A stretch of 8,078 nt of DNA, taken from the NCBI RefSeq assembly GCF_009711475.1, contig NZ_SMMD01000778.1, positions 1-8,078 of the forward strand. The letters run 5' to 3'. Below are positions 1 through 6,827 of the stretch, piece after piece; positions within the stretch are counted from its first letter, which is position 1, and each line of letters begins with the position of its first letter. The notes beneath the pieces were generated by a model, which did not search any database, was not told the origin of the DNA, and saw only the letters and a program-made list of their open reading frames with translations. The position numbers were made by a program, and so were the translations under genes. Origin of the DNA: Fulvivirga aurantia (lineage in GTDB: Bacteria > Bacteroidota > Bacteroidia > Cytophagales > Cyclobacteriaceae).

Positions 1-2
1 TA

Positions 3-3000
3 GTGCTCAAAAGTGTCTTTAGTTCCCTTTTAGTTTTATTGCTTTCGCTTTCTTCTCAAGCCCAGACTAGAGATATTTTCTGGCATTTTGGTGCAAATAG
101 CAATAGCCTTGAATTTACCAGGCCAACGATGGATCCGCAGATAATCACCTTGCCTAACACACTTGGTATTGGTGGCGGAGCGGTTGCCTCAGATTACCTC
201 AACGGAGAGCTTATGTTTTACACAGATGGTGTAAATGTGTATGCAGCTGATGATGAGCAAATAGCCACTTTATTGGGGAGTACCACAAGAAATCAATCAG
301 CTTCCGTAGCTCTTAATCCTGAAGACGTGACTGCTCCAGGCGACACAAGTGAATACTACATCTTTACAATAGATAATGCTGGACTTATTCGCTATTCAAT
401 TTATGACAAGAACATTTACCGCAATGCCGTCTTCCCCGCACCACCTGATGGAGATATGGATCCGGCTCGTTTGAATGTGATAGACCCCGGGCTACCCACC
501 AACCCACTATCAGAAGGCATGATTGTAATCTCAAATGCACCGCAAGATGGCTTTTGGTTGATTACACACGAGTTGGGCACCACAAATTATAATGTAACAC
601 AAATTGATGAAACAGGGCTTTCTACCACCTCGACCTCGATAGCAGGTGCACCTACCGATGTAGCTAATTTCTCATATAGCAGAGCCACCAATCAAATTGC
701 TGTTTCGCCAACCAATGCAGAAACTATCGTTTTACTGGATATCAACCTGACTAGCGGGGCCCTAAGCTTAGATGGAGCCGATTTTAGTACAATAACTGCA
801 TCTAACTCTATTTTTGATATAGAATGGAGCAGTAATGGCAATTATGTCTATATATCAGGTGATTTTGGAGGCACAAATGATGAAATTCGAAGAGTAAACC
901 TTACAGAAACGCCATTAGCTGATAGTCTGGTATTAACAAGTGACATCGACAATAGCTTTGGGTTGCAGTATGGTGCTGACACCGCCATTTATAATTTGTA
1001 TCAGTCACTTAGTGATGGTAGCTTTCAGCTCGGGCGTATCGAAGCACCAAATGTAGATGATGTTAACCAGGTGCTATATAACCCTCAACCCATTGATGAT
1101 ACCGATTACCAGGCACAACAATTTCCATCATTTCTAACGCCTTTTGATCTTATTTCAGTTGATTTTACATTTTCCGGAACATGTGCCACGGTTCCAACCT
1201 ATTTTTTCCCTCAGGTTACACCAGACTTTTCTTCGATCACCTGGGATTTTTTAGGTGATGGTAACTATGTGCCACTCACAGGAGGATCATTTACTTATCC
1301 TGCCGCAGGAGACTACAATGTCACAATGCGAGTTAATCAAGGCGGTGCAATAGACTCTGTTACAAGAGTAGTTAGCATTGAGGATTTTGAGCTCACTATT
1401 TCTATAGATCCACAAAGACAATATTGGTGTCCGGATGATTTTGGAGACAGAGAAGACCCTGCTACCAGTATTGTTACATATACGGCCTCAGTTCAAGGTG
1501 CTAATTCAAGCGGAGCTGTCATAAGATGGTCCAATCAATCGGCTGCAGAAGCTAATGCTACAACTACTTTTGTAGAGCCAGGCACTTATTATGTGGTGGC
1601 CACAGATCCTACAACAGGTTGTGAGGCCTATTTAGAACAACAAGTATTTGAGTACGGTGCGCAAAATACCTTTGCGTTCGTATGGTATTTTGGAGACCAC
1701 GGAGGCCTTGATTTTAACCCACTCTTTGATGTACAAAACCCCGGGCCAATTACTCCCATCGACTTCGGAGGGACAGAATTCAATGGTGGCAATCAGATGG
1801 TTTCCCCGGAAGGTTGTGCCGTTTATTGTGATGGTAATGGAGACCCATTATTATTTAGCGATGGTCAGGAAGTGTACAATAGAGCTGGCACCCAACTCAC
1901 CACTAATCTAGGTGGAAGTGAGAATGCGACACAGTCGATTTTTATAGTAGAGAATCCGGGTGATGCCACGCAATACTTTTTATTTTTTACTGAAGAAAAT
2001 TCAAATGGTCAATTTGGTTTTAAGTATGCTGTTTTTGATTTAAAAATGCTAGACGGTGATGGTGACCTTGTCCGAGAAGGTGGAGACCCCATCGTTACGA
2101 CCTTATACGATAATAGTACAGAAAGAATTACCGGAAATGCCAATTGGGTAATCACTCATGAGTACAACAACGACATTTTCAGAGCCTATCCAATCACTGG
2201 TCAGGGCATCGGAGCCCCGGTTTTTTCCAATGTAGGTGAAGTCCATAACTTTTCTCCTACTCAAACGCAGGGTTATATGAAGCTATCTGGTGATAAGCTC
2301 GCTGTAGCTCTTTCGATATCAGATACAGAAAACTATATCGATCTTTTTGATTTTGATGTTACCACGGGTGCAGTTACACCTGTGATCACTTTGGATTTTA
2401 CGGAAAGTGGACAAGCTTATGGGCTGGAGTTTTCTCAAGATAATCGCAAGCTTTTTTCCTCTTTAAGAAACTCTGGAGGAGGCACGAGAATCGTAAGGTG
2501 GGAAATTGACACGACAACTATTGCCGGGCAGGTGACAGATGAGCAATATATTAGAGACTCTGAAACTGAGATAGCCTTGGAAGCAGGGGTTGATATTGGT
2601 GCTTTACAAAGGGGACCTCAAGGCAGTATTTATTTCGCCAAAGATGGCGATACAAACCTGGGGAGTATAAATAACCCTAATGATTTACTTGACCCACAAT
2701 ACAATTTAACCACTGGCGATTTTCCAAATGTAGGAAATGATCTGGTAAATGGAGGATCTAATAACAGCAGGTTAGGGCTGCCCAACTTTGTTGATTTTAA
2801 TGGCAGTAGTACACCTGCTCCCAGCTTATCGATAAGTAGTGGCTGTCAAAACCAAAGCTTGACTTTCACTGTTCTCAACCCTTTGCCTGATGCTGAAATA
2901 GAAAGTTATGTAGTGCAGGTTTATGATGATAATAATAACACTATAGCCACCTCACCTACACTTGATGCAAACAATACAACCTGGAATTTCACAAGCACAC

Positions 3001-4490
3001 AGACACCAGGTAATTATGAAGCACAGTTATTTATATTAAATACCTGCGGCCTTGCTACTGCCAGCGACCCACGTCAACCTTTTGTGATCAATCCACTACC
3101 TACTGTAGGCACTATTACTACCACATCTCCATCGGTGTGTGGCGCTAATGACGGAAGTGCTCAAATACCATTCTCATCAACTGGAAGTGTCACGTACAGT
3201 ATCTCAGGACCTGTTTCAGTACCTCAACGTACGGTAACAAGTCCAACCACAGAAACTGTCACTAATCTTGGGGCTGGATTTTATACTCTGACCGTAACGC
3301 AGGATTATCCAGCGGGCAGTTGCTCAAATACCTATACTTTTAATCTTTCTGACCCTGTGTCTTATGTACTTAACGCTAATGAAGATGACAATGCGGATTG
3401 TAACGGAGAAAATGGGGTAGCTTCATTTTCATTTAGTGCAGCACCGGCACCTGCTTCTTTTAATTGGGAGTTTAGACAGCAGTCGAACAATACTTTAGTA
3501 GATAGTGGTGATGAAAGTCGTACAGCAACAAATCCTGTGAATTCTGGTGATTATTATTTTGAAGTAGTCGACAATAACGGGTGTACTACAACGGCAGATG
3601 TAACCATCACCGAGCCAAACCAAATTGATCTTACGATTGGTACTATCAATCCATCATGTGACGGTGAAGTAATTGCTATAGATGTAAATACGTCAACGCA
3701 AAATTTAATCACAGTCAATGAATTTGTAAATGGTGGTGTTGGTGATGAAATACCAAATTATGAAGTAATAGGTGCCAATGACTCGATTAGTATTTCTATC
3801 CCTGCTGCTGGTGAAGGTACCTACGAATATGTTGTAGTTGCTCCAGGTACACTTGAAGGTCCTTGCTCTAATGCACAGCTAATCTCAGTCTCCTTTGGTA
3901 GCTCAGACCCGAGCCCGTTTGATAGAATGTATGCCATTTGTACGTTTGAGGCTGATGAAGACCTTAATAGCGTTAAACTATTGAGCAATCAGCCAGGGTT
4001 TACTAGTGTAGAGTGGTTTGATGACGATGGCAACCGCATCACTGCAGGCACTCCAGGCTATACCTTTAGAAATGATAGTATCATTATCTCTGATTTTGGT
4101 ACGGTCACAGCCGAGCTTACCAATGTATTTGGTTGTGTTACAACCACCGAAATAGATGTGATACAAGATTGTAAAGCCCGTATTAACGCACCTAACGCCT
4201 TTAGACCGGGAAGCAGTCTTCAGCAAAACCAAACATGGAATATATTCCCATTCCTTGTTTCCAGCGATGAGTTTGAAATATATATTTATAACCGCTGGGG
4301 AGAATTGGTATTCCAGTCTAGCGACCTTGACTTTATGGTAAGTGGTGAAGGTTGGAATGGTGGCTATGACAATGACCCTGGCAGACCAGTGCAAGGTGGA
4401 ACTTATGCTTACAAAGCACAGTTTAAGAATACATTTGACGAAAATGCAGAAGTGCAGGAATCGAGAGGTGGTATAACACTAATTCGATAA
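3..4490 (+). CDS. Giant secreted multidomain protein with T9SS type B (CHU_C / gliding motility-associated) C-terminal sorting domain
   Basis: Probably exported through Sec and then the type IX secretion system, ending at the cell surface or outside; the substrate is unknown. Residues 1-20 form a signal peptide (Lys3, hydrophobic 5-16, SQA before Gln21). Residues ~27-385 resemble a beta-propeller (WHFG at 27-30, a TDG motif, FWLITHE). A PKD domain at ~388-460 has WDFLGDG near 414 and a GDYNVTMRV strand. A second, more canonical copy of the propeller spans ~561-935 (WYFG at 561, GLDF, SDGQEVYN, NWVITHE). Ig/SprB-like repeats follow at ~940-1385, with Cys at 1046 and 1133 in the C-G/N-x-N-G style. 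The sorting domain runs from Cys1390 through NRWGE (1430-1434) to the terminal GGITLIR. The GTG start lies two bases from the window edge, so the true start may be further upstream. Adhesin or matrix-binding function is inference; no catalytic motif is visible. Confidence 0.9.
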   Translation: MLKSVFSSLLVLLLSLSSQAQTRDIFWHFGANSNSLEFTRPTMDPQIITLPNTLGIGGGAVASDYLNGELMFYTDGVNVYAADDEQIATLLGSTTRNQSASVALNPEDVTAPGDTSEYYIFTIDNAGLIRYSIYDKNIYRNAVFPAPPDGDMDPARLNVIDPGLPTNPLSEGMIVISNAPQDGFWLITHELGTTNYNVTQIDETGLSTTSTSIAGAPTDVANFSYSRATNQIAVSPTNAETIVLLDINLTSGALSLDGADFSTITASNSIFDIEWSSNGNYVYISGDFGGTNDEIRRVNLTETPLADSLVLTSDIDNSFGLQYGADTAIYNLYQSLSDGSFQLGRIEAPNVDDVNQVLYNPQPIDDTDYQAQQFPSFLTPFDLISVDFTFSGTCATVPTYFFPQVTPDFSSITWDFLGDGNYVPLTGGSFTYPAAGDYNVTMRVNQGGAIDSVTRVVSIEDFELTISIDPQRQYWCPDDFGDREDPATSIVTYTASVQGANSSGAVIRWSNQSAAEANATTTFVEPGTYYVVATDPTTGCEAYLEQQVFEYGAQNTFAFVWYFGDHGGLDFNPLFDVQNPGPITPIDFGGTEFNGGNQMVSPEGCAVYCDGNGDPLLFSDGQEVYNRAGTQLTTNLGGSENATQSIFIVENPGDATQYFLFFTEENSNGQFGFKYAVFDLKMLDGDGDLVREGGDPIVTTLYDNSTERITGNANWVITHEYNNDIFRAYPITGQGIGAPVFSNVGEVHNFSPTQTQGYMKLSGDKLAVALSISDTENYIDLFDFDVTTGAVTPVITLDFTESGQAYGLEFSQDNRKLFSSLRNSGGGTRIVRWEIDTTTIAGQVTDEQYIRDSETEIALEAGVDIGALQRGPQGSIYFAKDGDTNLGSINNPNDLLDPQYNLTTGDFPNVGNDLVNGGSNNSRLGLPNFVDFNGSSTPAPSLSISSGCQNQSLTFTVLNPLPDAEIESYVVQVYDDNNNTIATSPTLDANNTTWNFTSTQTPGNYEAQLFILNTCGLATASDPRQPFVINPLPTVGTITTTSPSVCGANDGSAQIPFSSTGSVTYSISGPVSVPQRTVTSPTTETVTNLGAGFYTLTVTQDYPAGSCSNTYTFNLSDPVSYVLNANEDDNADCNGENGVASFSFSAAPAPASFNWEFRQQSNNTLVDSGDESRTATNPVNSGDYYFEVVDNNGCTTTADVTITEPNQIDLTIGTINPSCDGEVIAIDVNTSTQNLITVNEFVNGGVGDEIPNYEVIGANDSISISIPAAGEGTYEYVVVAPGTLEGPCSNAQLISVSFGSSDPSPFDRMYAICTFEADEDLNSVKLLSNQPGFTSVEWFDDDGNRITAGTPGYTFRNDSIIISDFGTVTAELTNVFGCVTTTEIDVIQDCKARINAPNAFRPGSSLQQNQTWNIFPFLVSSDEFEIYIYNRWGELVFQSSDLDFMVSGEGWNGGYDNDPGRPVQGGTYAYKAQFKNTFDENAEVQESRGGITLIR
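81..2808 (+). repeat. Internal duplication: two tandem propeller-like domains flanking a PKD domain
   Basis: Protein-level repeat, diverged at the DNA level. Copy A covers about 81-1157 and copy B about 1683-2808. Matching landmarks occur in the same order: W-H/Y-FG followed by L-E/D-F; GELMFYTDGVNVY against GDPLLFSDGQEVYN; NQSASVALNP against TQSIFIVENP; YYIFTID against YFLFFTEE; FWLITHE against NWVITHE; NQIAVSP against DKLAVAL; a closing FPSFLTPF against LGLPNFVDF. Copy B looks closer to the common Bacteroidota form and copy A is more diverged. Domain boundaries are approximate, and the propeller fold is inferred from the family rather than seen. Confidence 0.75.
4170..4487 (+). other. T9SS type B C-terminal sorting domain (CHU_C) coding segment
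   Basis: Encodes residues 1390-1495 of the giant protein. Family hallmarks are visible: a Cys just before the domain, INAPNAFRPG, the FEIYIYNRWGELVFQS core, EGWNGGYDN, GGTYAYKAQF, and a final strand ending GGITLIR at the stop. In characterised T9SS systems, C-terminal domains of this class direct secretion across the outer membrane and attachment or release. The partner T9SS genes are not in this window. Confidence 0.92.
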
Positions 4491-4531
4491 TTACGTTGAA
4501 CAATCAGAATTAATTAAAAAAGATAAAAACC

Positions 4532-4882
4532 ATGAAAAAGATAATTGCAGCAATATTGTTAATTAGTGTTGCTTGTGCTTTTAAAAGCGATCAGTTATTT
4601 AAAACCAACCTTAAAATCACAGTGAGAAATGAGCTGGGCAACCTTGAAGAGGGTGTAGCGGTACAGCTATTTAAATCGGAAAAGGACTATAGAAATGAAA
4701 CAAATCCTGCAACTGAAGTAATGCATACTGATGATAAAGGAGATGTGAAATTTAAAGACCTGGAGCCTATTATCTATTTTGTAAACGCTGAAAAAGGCGA
4801 CAAAAACAATGTGGGTGCAGGTGTACAAACCGATTCTTTACAAGAAGGCAAGCTAAATAAGATCACGGTTATTATAGAATAA
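4532..4882 (+). CDS. Small exported carboxypeptidase-regulatory-like (transthyretin-like fold) protein
   Basis: A 116-residue protein with an N-terminal signal sequence (KK at 2-3, hydrophobic 4-14). A-C-A at 14-16 fits a signal peptidase I site. Cys15 could instead be lipidated, but the preceding S-V-A is a poor lipobox, so periplasmic versus lipoprotein location is open. The mature part is one Ig-like/CarboxypepD_reg-like beta domain: LKITVRNELGN at ~27-37, an EGVAVQLF strand, TDDKGDVKFKDLEPIIYFV at ~66-84 (the usual D-x-x-G turn), and a last strand KITVIIE. No catalytic residues are expected in this fold; in larger proteins it is a structural or binding module. The ATG follows an A-rich stretch without a Shine-Dalgarno. 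The 41-bp gap to the upstream gene has no terminator or recognisable -7 box, so readthrough from it is plausible. Its role is not known. Confidence 0.85.
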   Translation: MKKIIAAILLISVACAFKSDQLFKTNLKITVRNELGNLEEGVAVQLFKSEKDYRNETNPATEVMHTDDKGDVKFKDLEPIIYFVNAEKGDKNNVGAGVQTDSLQEGKLNKITVIIE

Positions 4883-4889
4883 AAAAGTT

Positions 4890-5465
4890 TTGCATAGACA
4901 AGATCTAATTGAAAAGTTAGAAAACTACAGCCCTGAATTCGAAGAAGAAAAAGAATTCAGGGCTAGTTTTTTACAATTTGTAGAAGAAAGCAGCAATTGC
5001 TTTGAGCGATCGTTGGCCGTAGGTCACATAACGGGTTCTGCATGGATTGTGAACAGAGACAGAACGCGTTTTCTCATGACACACCACCAAAAGCTCAATC
5101 GTTGGCTACAGTTAGGAGGCCATGCTGATGGTGAGTCTGACATTATAAAAGTAGCTACCAAGGAAGCTTTAGAAGAGTCTGGGCTTACGAGTATAAAGCT
5201 GGTATGTAATACCATCTTCGATATTGATATACATACTATACCTGCGAGAAAGCAAGAGCCGGAACACTTACATTATGATGTGAGATTTTTGTTTGAAGCT
5301 GACGAAAATGAACAATTTGTAGTTAGCTCAGAATCTAAAGATTTGGGCTGGTTGAGTAATGATGAACTTGTAGAGTATTGTAAAGGGAATCGGTCGATTC
5401 TAAGGATGGCGAAAAAAGTTCAAAAAGGGAGCCCTCTCTCCAAAGCTCCCTTTCTTAAACTTTAA
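4890..5465 (+). CDS. Nudix hydrolase with TTG start
   Basis: A 191-residue cytoplasmic Nudix-family protein expected to cleave a nucleoside diphosphate linked to another moiety; the substrate cannot be told from sequence. The N-terminal helical part (~1-45) precedes GHITGSAWIV (45-54), then THH at 64-66 and WLQLGGHADG at 72-81. The Nudix box is residues 77-99, ending KEALEESGL (91-99). The metal-binding core Glu92, Glu95 and Glu96 is intact, while the consensus Glu in the first half is Ser83 and the Arg is Lys91. EPEHLHYDVRFLF and SSESKDLGWL are typical of the family's C-terminal half. TTG is the only usable start: a TAG lies in frame at 4875-4877, and the first internal Met is inside the fold. 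The MHRxDLxxKL opening is, from memory, how this family begins. It starts 7 bases after the previous stop, suggesting an operon. Both ends of the gene contain terminator-like hairpins. Confidence 0.9.
   Translation: MHRQDLIEKLENYSPEFEEEKEFRASFLQFVEESSNCFERSLAVGHITGSAWIVNRDRTRFLMTHHQKLNRWLQLGGHADGESDIIKVATKEALEESGLTSIKLVCNTIFDIDIHTIPARKQEPEHLHYDVRFLFEADENEQFVVSSESKDLGWLSNDELVEYCKGNRSILRMAKKVQKGSPLSKAPFLKL
4921..4972 (+). terminator. Terminator-like hairpin inside the 5' end of the Nudix gene
   Basis: A perfect 12-bp inverted repeat, AGCCCTGAATTC at 4929-4940 against GAATTCAGGGCT at 4953-4964, has a 12-base purine loop. The stem extends by a further 6 bp (AAAACT 4921-4926 with AGTTTT 4965-4970) across a 2-base bulge (AC). 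A run of six T's, 4967-4972, follows the main stem directly. This is the layout of an intrinsic terminator, yet it covers codons ~11-28 of an intact reading frame. It could terminate transcripts of the upstream gene when the Nudix gene is not being translated, or be a chance product of the coding sequence. Activity is not shown. Confidence 0.5.
5424..5453. terminator. Probable bidirectional terminator hairpin overlapping the Nudix gene 3' end
   Basis: A 9-bp perfect stem, AAAGGGAGC (5424-5432) and GCTCCCTTT (5445-5453), has a 12-base loop. On the plus strand it is followed by a weak T-rich tract (TTTCTT). On the minus strand the stem is followed by TTTTTG, a better U-tract, which would end transcripts from the small minus-strand gene. 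It sits between convergent genes, as bidirectional terminators do, but lies 12 bases upstream of the Nudix stop codon and so encodes part of that protein's tail. Confidence 0.65.
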
Positions 5466-5596
5466 AAACACTAAGTAACCATTTGAAAGTTGAAACTTTG
5501 ATCAACTCTCATTAGCTAAGGTACAAGGTGTTTGTTAGGAGAGAAAATCAAAATTGCCGGATAACCTATGCATGTAATATTATCTGCCAATGTGCG

Positions 5597-5758
5597 CTAT
5601 TTACCGGCTATCAAAAGCAAAGCAAAAGCGATTACAACTAACCAAAATTTATAAACAAACAGAGCGGGAATAACTACAATAGAAAGCTGCATAAGTACCG
5701 CAAGAGCGACAATAAGGATAGCTACCAGTCTAAGCGTTGATCTTGTTTTATTACTCAT
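5597..5758 (-). CDS. Small hypothetical membrane protein (53 aa, two predicted helices)
   Basis: The minus strand encodes a 53-residue protein beginning MSNKTRSTLRL and ending LLLIAGK, stop at 5597-5599. Residues 1-10 are basic and polar, ~11-30 are strongly hydrophobic (VAILIVALAVLMQLSIVVI), a Pro31 region with YKF forms a short turn, and ~39-51 are hydrophobic again. This suggests an inner-membrane hairpin with the basic N-terminus in the cytoplasm. An in-frame ATG four codons upstream (5768-5770) gives a 57-residue version; I prefer the shorter start because it opens directly with the basic segment. No Shine-Dalgarno is visible. The gene converges on the Nudix gene and diverges from sua5. 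I do not recognise a named family. The composition (clean hydrophobic blocks, normal codons) argues that it is real. Confidence 0.65.
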   Translation of the reverse strand: MSNKTRSTLRLVAILIVALAVLMQLSIVVIPALFVYKFWLVVIAFALLLIAGK

Positions 5759-5780
5759 TATTTCAATCATTGGTTCAAGC

Positions 5781-5788
5781 TAAATATA
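5781..5788 (-). promoter_or_regulatory. Possible -7 element for the small membrane protein gene
   Basis: On the minus strand TATATTTA differs at one position from the Bacteroidota -7 consensus TAnnTTTG. It lies 22 bases upstream of the preferred start and 10 upstream of the alternative start. No convincing TTTG -33 element is seen at the right spacing, and AT-rich DNA makes such matches common. Confidence 0.3.
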
Positions 5789-5822
5789 TGGATTTTAAAC
5801 TACCTCAGCCTGAAAAAATTAA

Positions 5823-5830
5823 TACTTTTG
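5823..5830 (+). promoter_or_regulatory. Bacteroidota-type -7 box for sua5
   Basis: TACTTTTG is an exact match to TAnnTTTG, the -7 element read by the primary sigma factor of Bacteroidota. It ends 7 bases before the ATG at 5838, so transcription would start at or within a few bases of the start codon, giving a leaderless or nearly leaderless mRNA. No clean -33 TTTG is found at the usual spacing upstream; the only T-rich stretch is near 5793. Confidence 0.55.
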
Positions 5831-5837
5831 CGTAGCT

Positions 5838-6797
5838 ATGGCAGAAATAGGAAAAGACATACAAAAAGCGCAGGAAATACTCAATAAAGGTGGATTAATT
5901 GGGATGCCAACCGAGACAGTGTACGGTTTAGCAGGCAACGCGTTGAATGCGGAAGCAGTAGCTGCTATTTTTAGTACTAAAAACCGTCCTTCTTTCGATC
6001 CTTTGATCATGCACACTTATTCGCTTGAGCAGGTAGCCAGGTATGTAAGTAATATTCCAGAAAAGGCTAAAATACTCGCTGAGCGTCTGTGGCCGGGTCC
6101 TTTGACACTTCTGCTGGAAAAAAAATCGATAATTCCAGACCTTGTAACCTCTGGTCTGAATACTGTGGCAGTACGAATTCCAGGCAAAAAGATCACACTT
6201 GAGTTGTTAAAAGAACTTGATTTTCCGTTAGTAGCTCCAAGTGCTAATCCTTTTGGTTATGTAAGCCCTACTACTGCCCAACATGTAAACGATCAGCTGG
6301 GTGAGAAGATTGAGTACATACTAGATGGCGGATCATGTGAAATAGGTATAGAATCTACCATAATCGGTTTTGAGGATGGCTCACCAGTGATACACCGAAT
6401 GGGCGGTATCAGCAAAGAAAAGATAGAAAGCCTGGTGGGTAAAGTAGCATTAAAACCTCACTCCTCTTCTAACCCAAAAGCTCCGGGGATGCTTAAAAAT
6501 CATTATTCCCCTGGTAAGCCGATTATTCTGGGTGATTTACAACAGCTGAAAAAGGAAATTGGAGAAACAGACAGATTGGGAGCAATAGCATTTAAAGAGG
6601 CGATAAAAGGCATAGCGGAAGAAAAGCAAATGATATTGGCGCCTTCCGGTGAACTTTCTGAGGCTGCTCAAAACCTTTTTGCTGCATTGCGGTCATTAGA
6701 TAACAAAGAAATAGATATCATAATTGCTGAACTTGTGCCCGACCATGGGTTGGGCCGAGCAATTAACGACAGACTCAAAAGAGCTGCCGCTAAATAA
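5838..6797 (+). CDS. sua5: Threonylcarbamoyl-AMP synthase, Sua5 type (YrdC + Sua5 domains)
   Basis: A cytoplasmic enzyme that makes L-threonylcarbamoyladenylate from threonine, bicarbonate and ATP. This is the first step of t6A formation at position 37 of ANN-decoding tRNAs; TsaD and its partners then transfer the group. The YrdC domain (~10-195) shows PTETVYGL (24-31), the STKNRP segment with Lys48 and Arg50, PGPLT (86-90), AVRIP (111-115), APSAN (133-137) and the ESTIIG loop (172-177). The 319-residue length exceeds a stand-alone TsaC/YrdC (~190) and fits the two-domain Sua5 form. The conserved linker APGMLKNHYSPGKP (215-228) is followed by a Rossmann-like C-terminal Sua5 domain (~229-319), slightly shorter than in Bacillus YwlC (~346). 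The start is supported by the -7 box and by the usual N-terminal length. It is separated by 30 bp from pgk and probably cotranscribed with it. Confidence 0.95.
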   Translation: MAEIGKDIQKAQEILNKGGLIGMPTETVYGLAGNALNAEAVAAIFSTKNRPSFDPLIMHTYSLEQVARYVSNIPEKAKILAERLWPGPLTLLLEKKSIIPDLVTSGLNTVAVRIPGKKITLELLKELDFPLVAPSANPFGYVSPTTAQHVNDQLGEKIEYILDGGSCEIGIESTIIGFEDGSPVIHRMGGISKEKIESLVGKVALKPHSSSNPKAPGMLKNHYSPGKPIILGDLQQLKKEIGETDRLGAIAFKEAIKGIAEEKQMILAPSGELSEAAQNLFAALRSLDNKEIDIIIAELVPDHGLGRAINDRLKRAAAK

Positions 6798-6827
6798 AAT
6801 TAATACGACTTAAACCAACAATTAACA

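Noticed and set aside
3978..4394. 138-codon open frame on the minus strand inside the giant protein gene
   Set aside because: Its translation shows no domain or signal, and the plus-strand frame here encodes a clearly conserved sorting domain. It is a shadow.
5484..5501. Short palindrome AAAGTT-GA-AACTTT after the Nudix gene
   Set aside because: The 6-bp AT-rich stem with a 2-base loop is too weak for a terminator and has no neighbouring T-tract of note.
5568..5654. Short plus-strand frame starting at ATG 5568
   Set aside because: Only 28 codons, lysine- and alanine-rich, and mostly antisense to the more convincing minus-strand membrane protein.
6801..6810. TAATACGACT, matching the first ten bases of the phage T7 promoter
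   Set aside because: The match stops there (TAAACC follows instead of CACTATAG), and no phage gene is nearby. Coincidence in an AT-rich gap.
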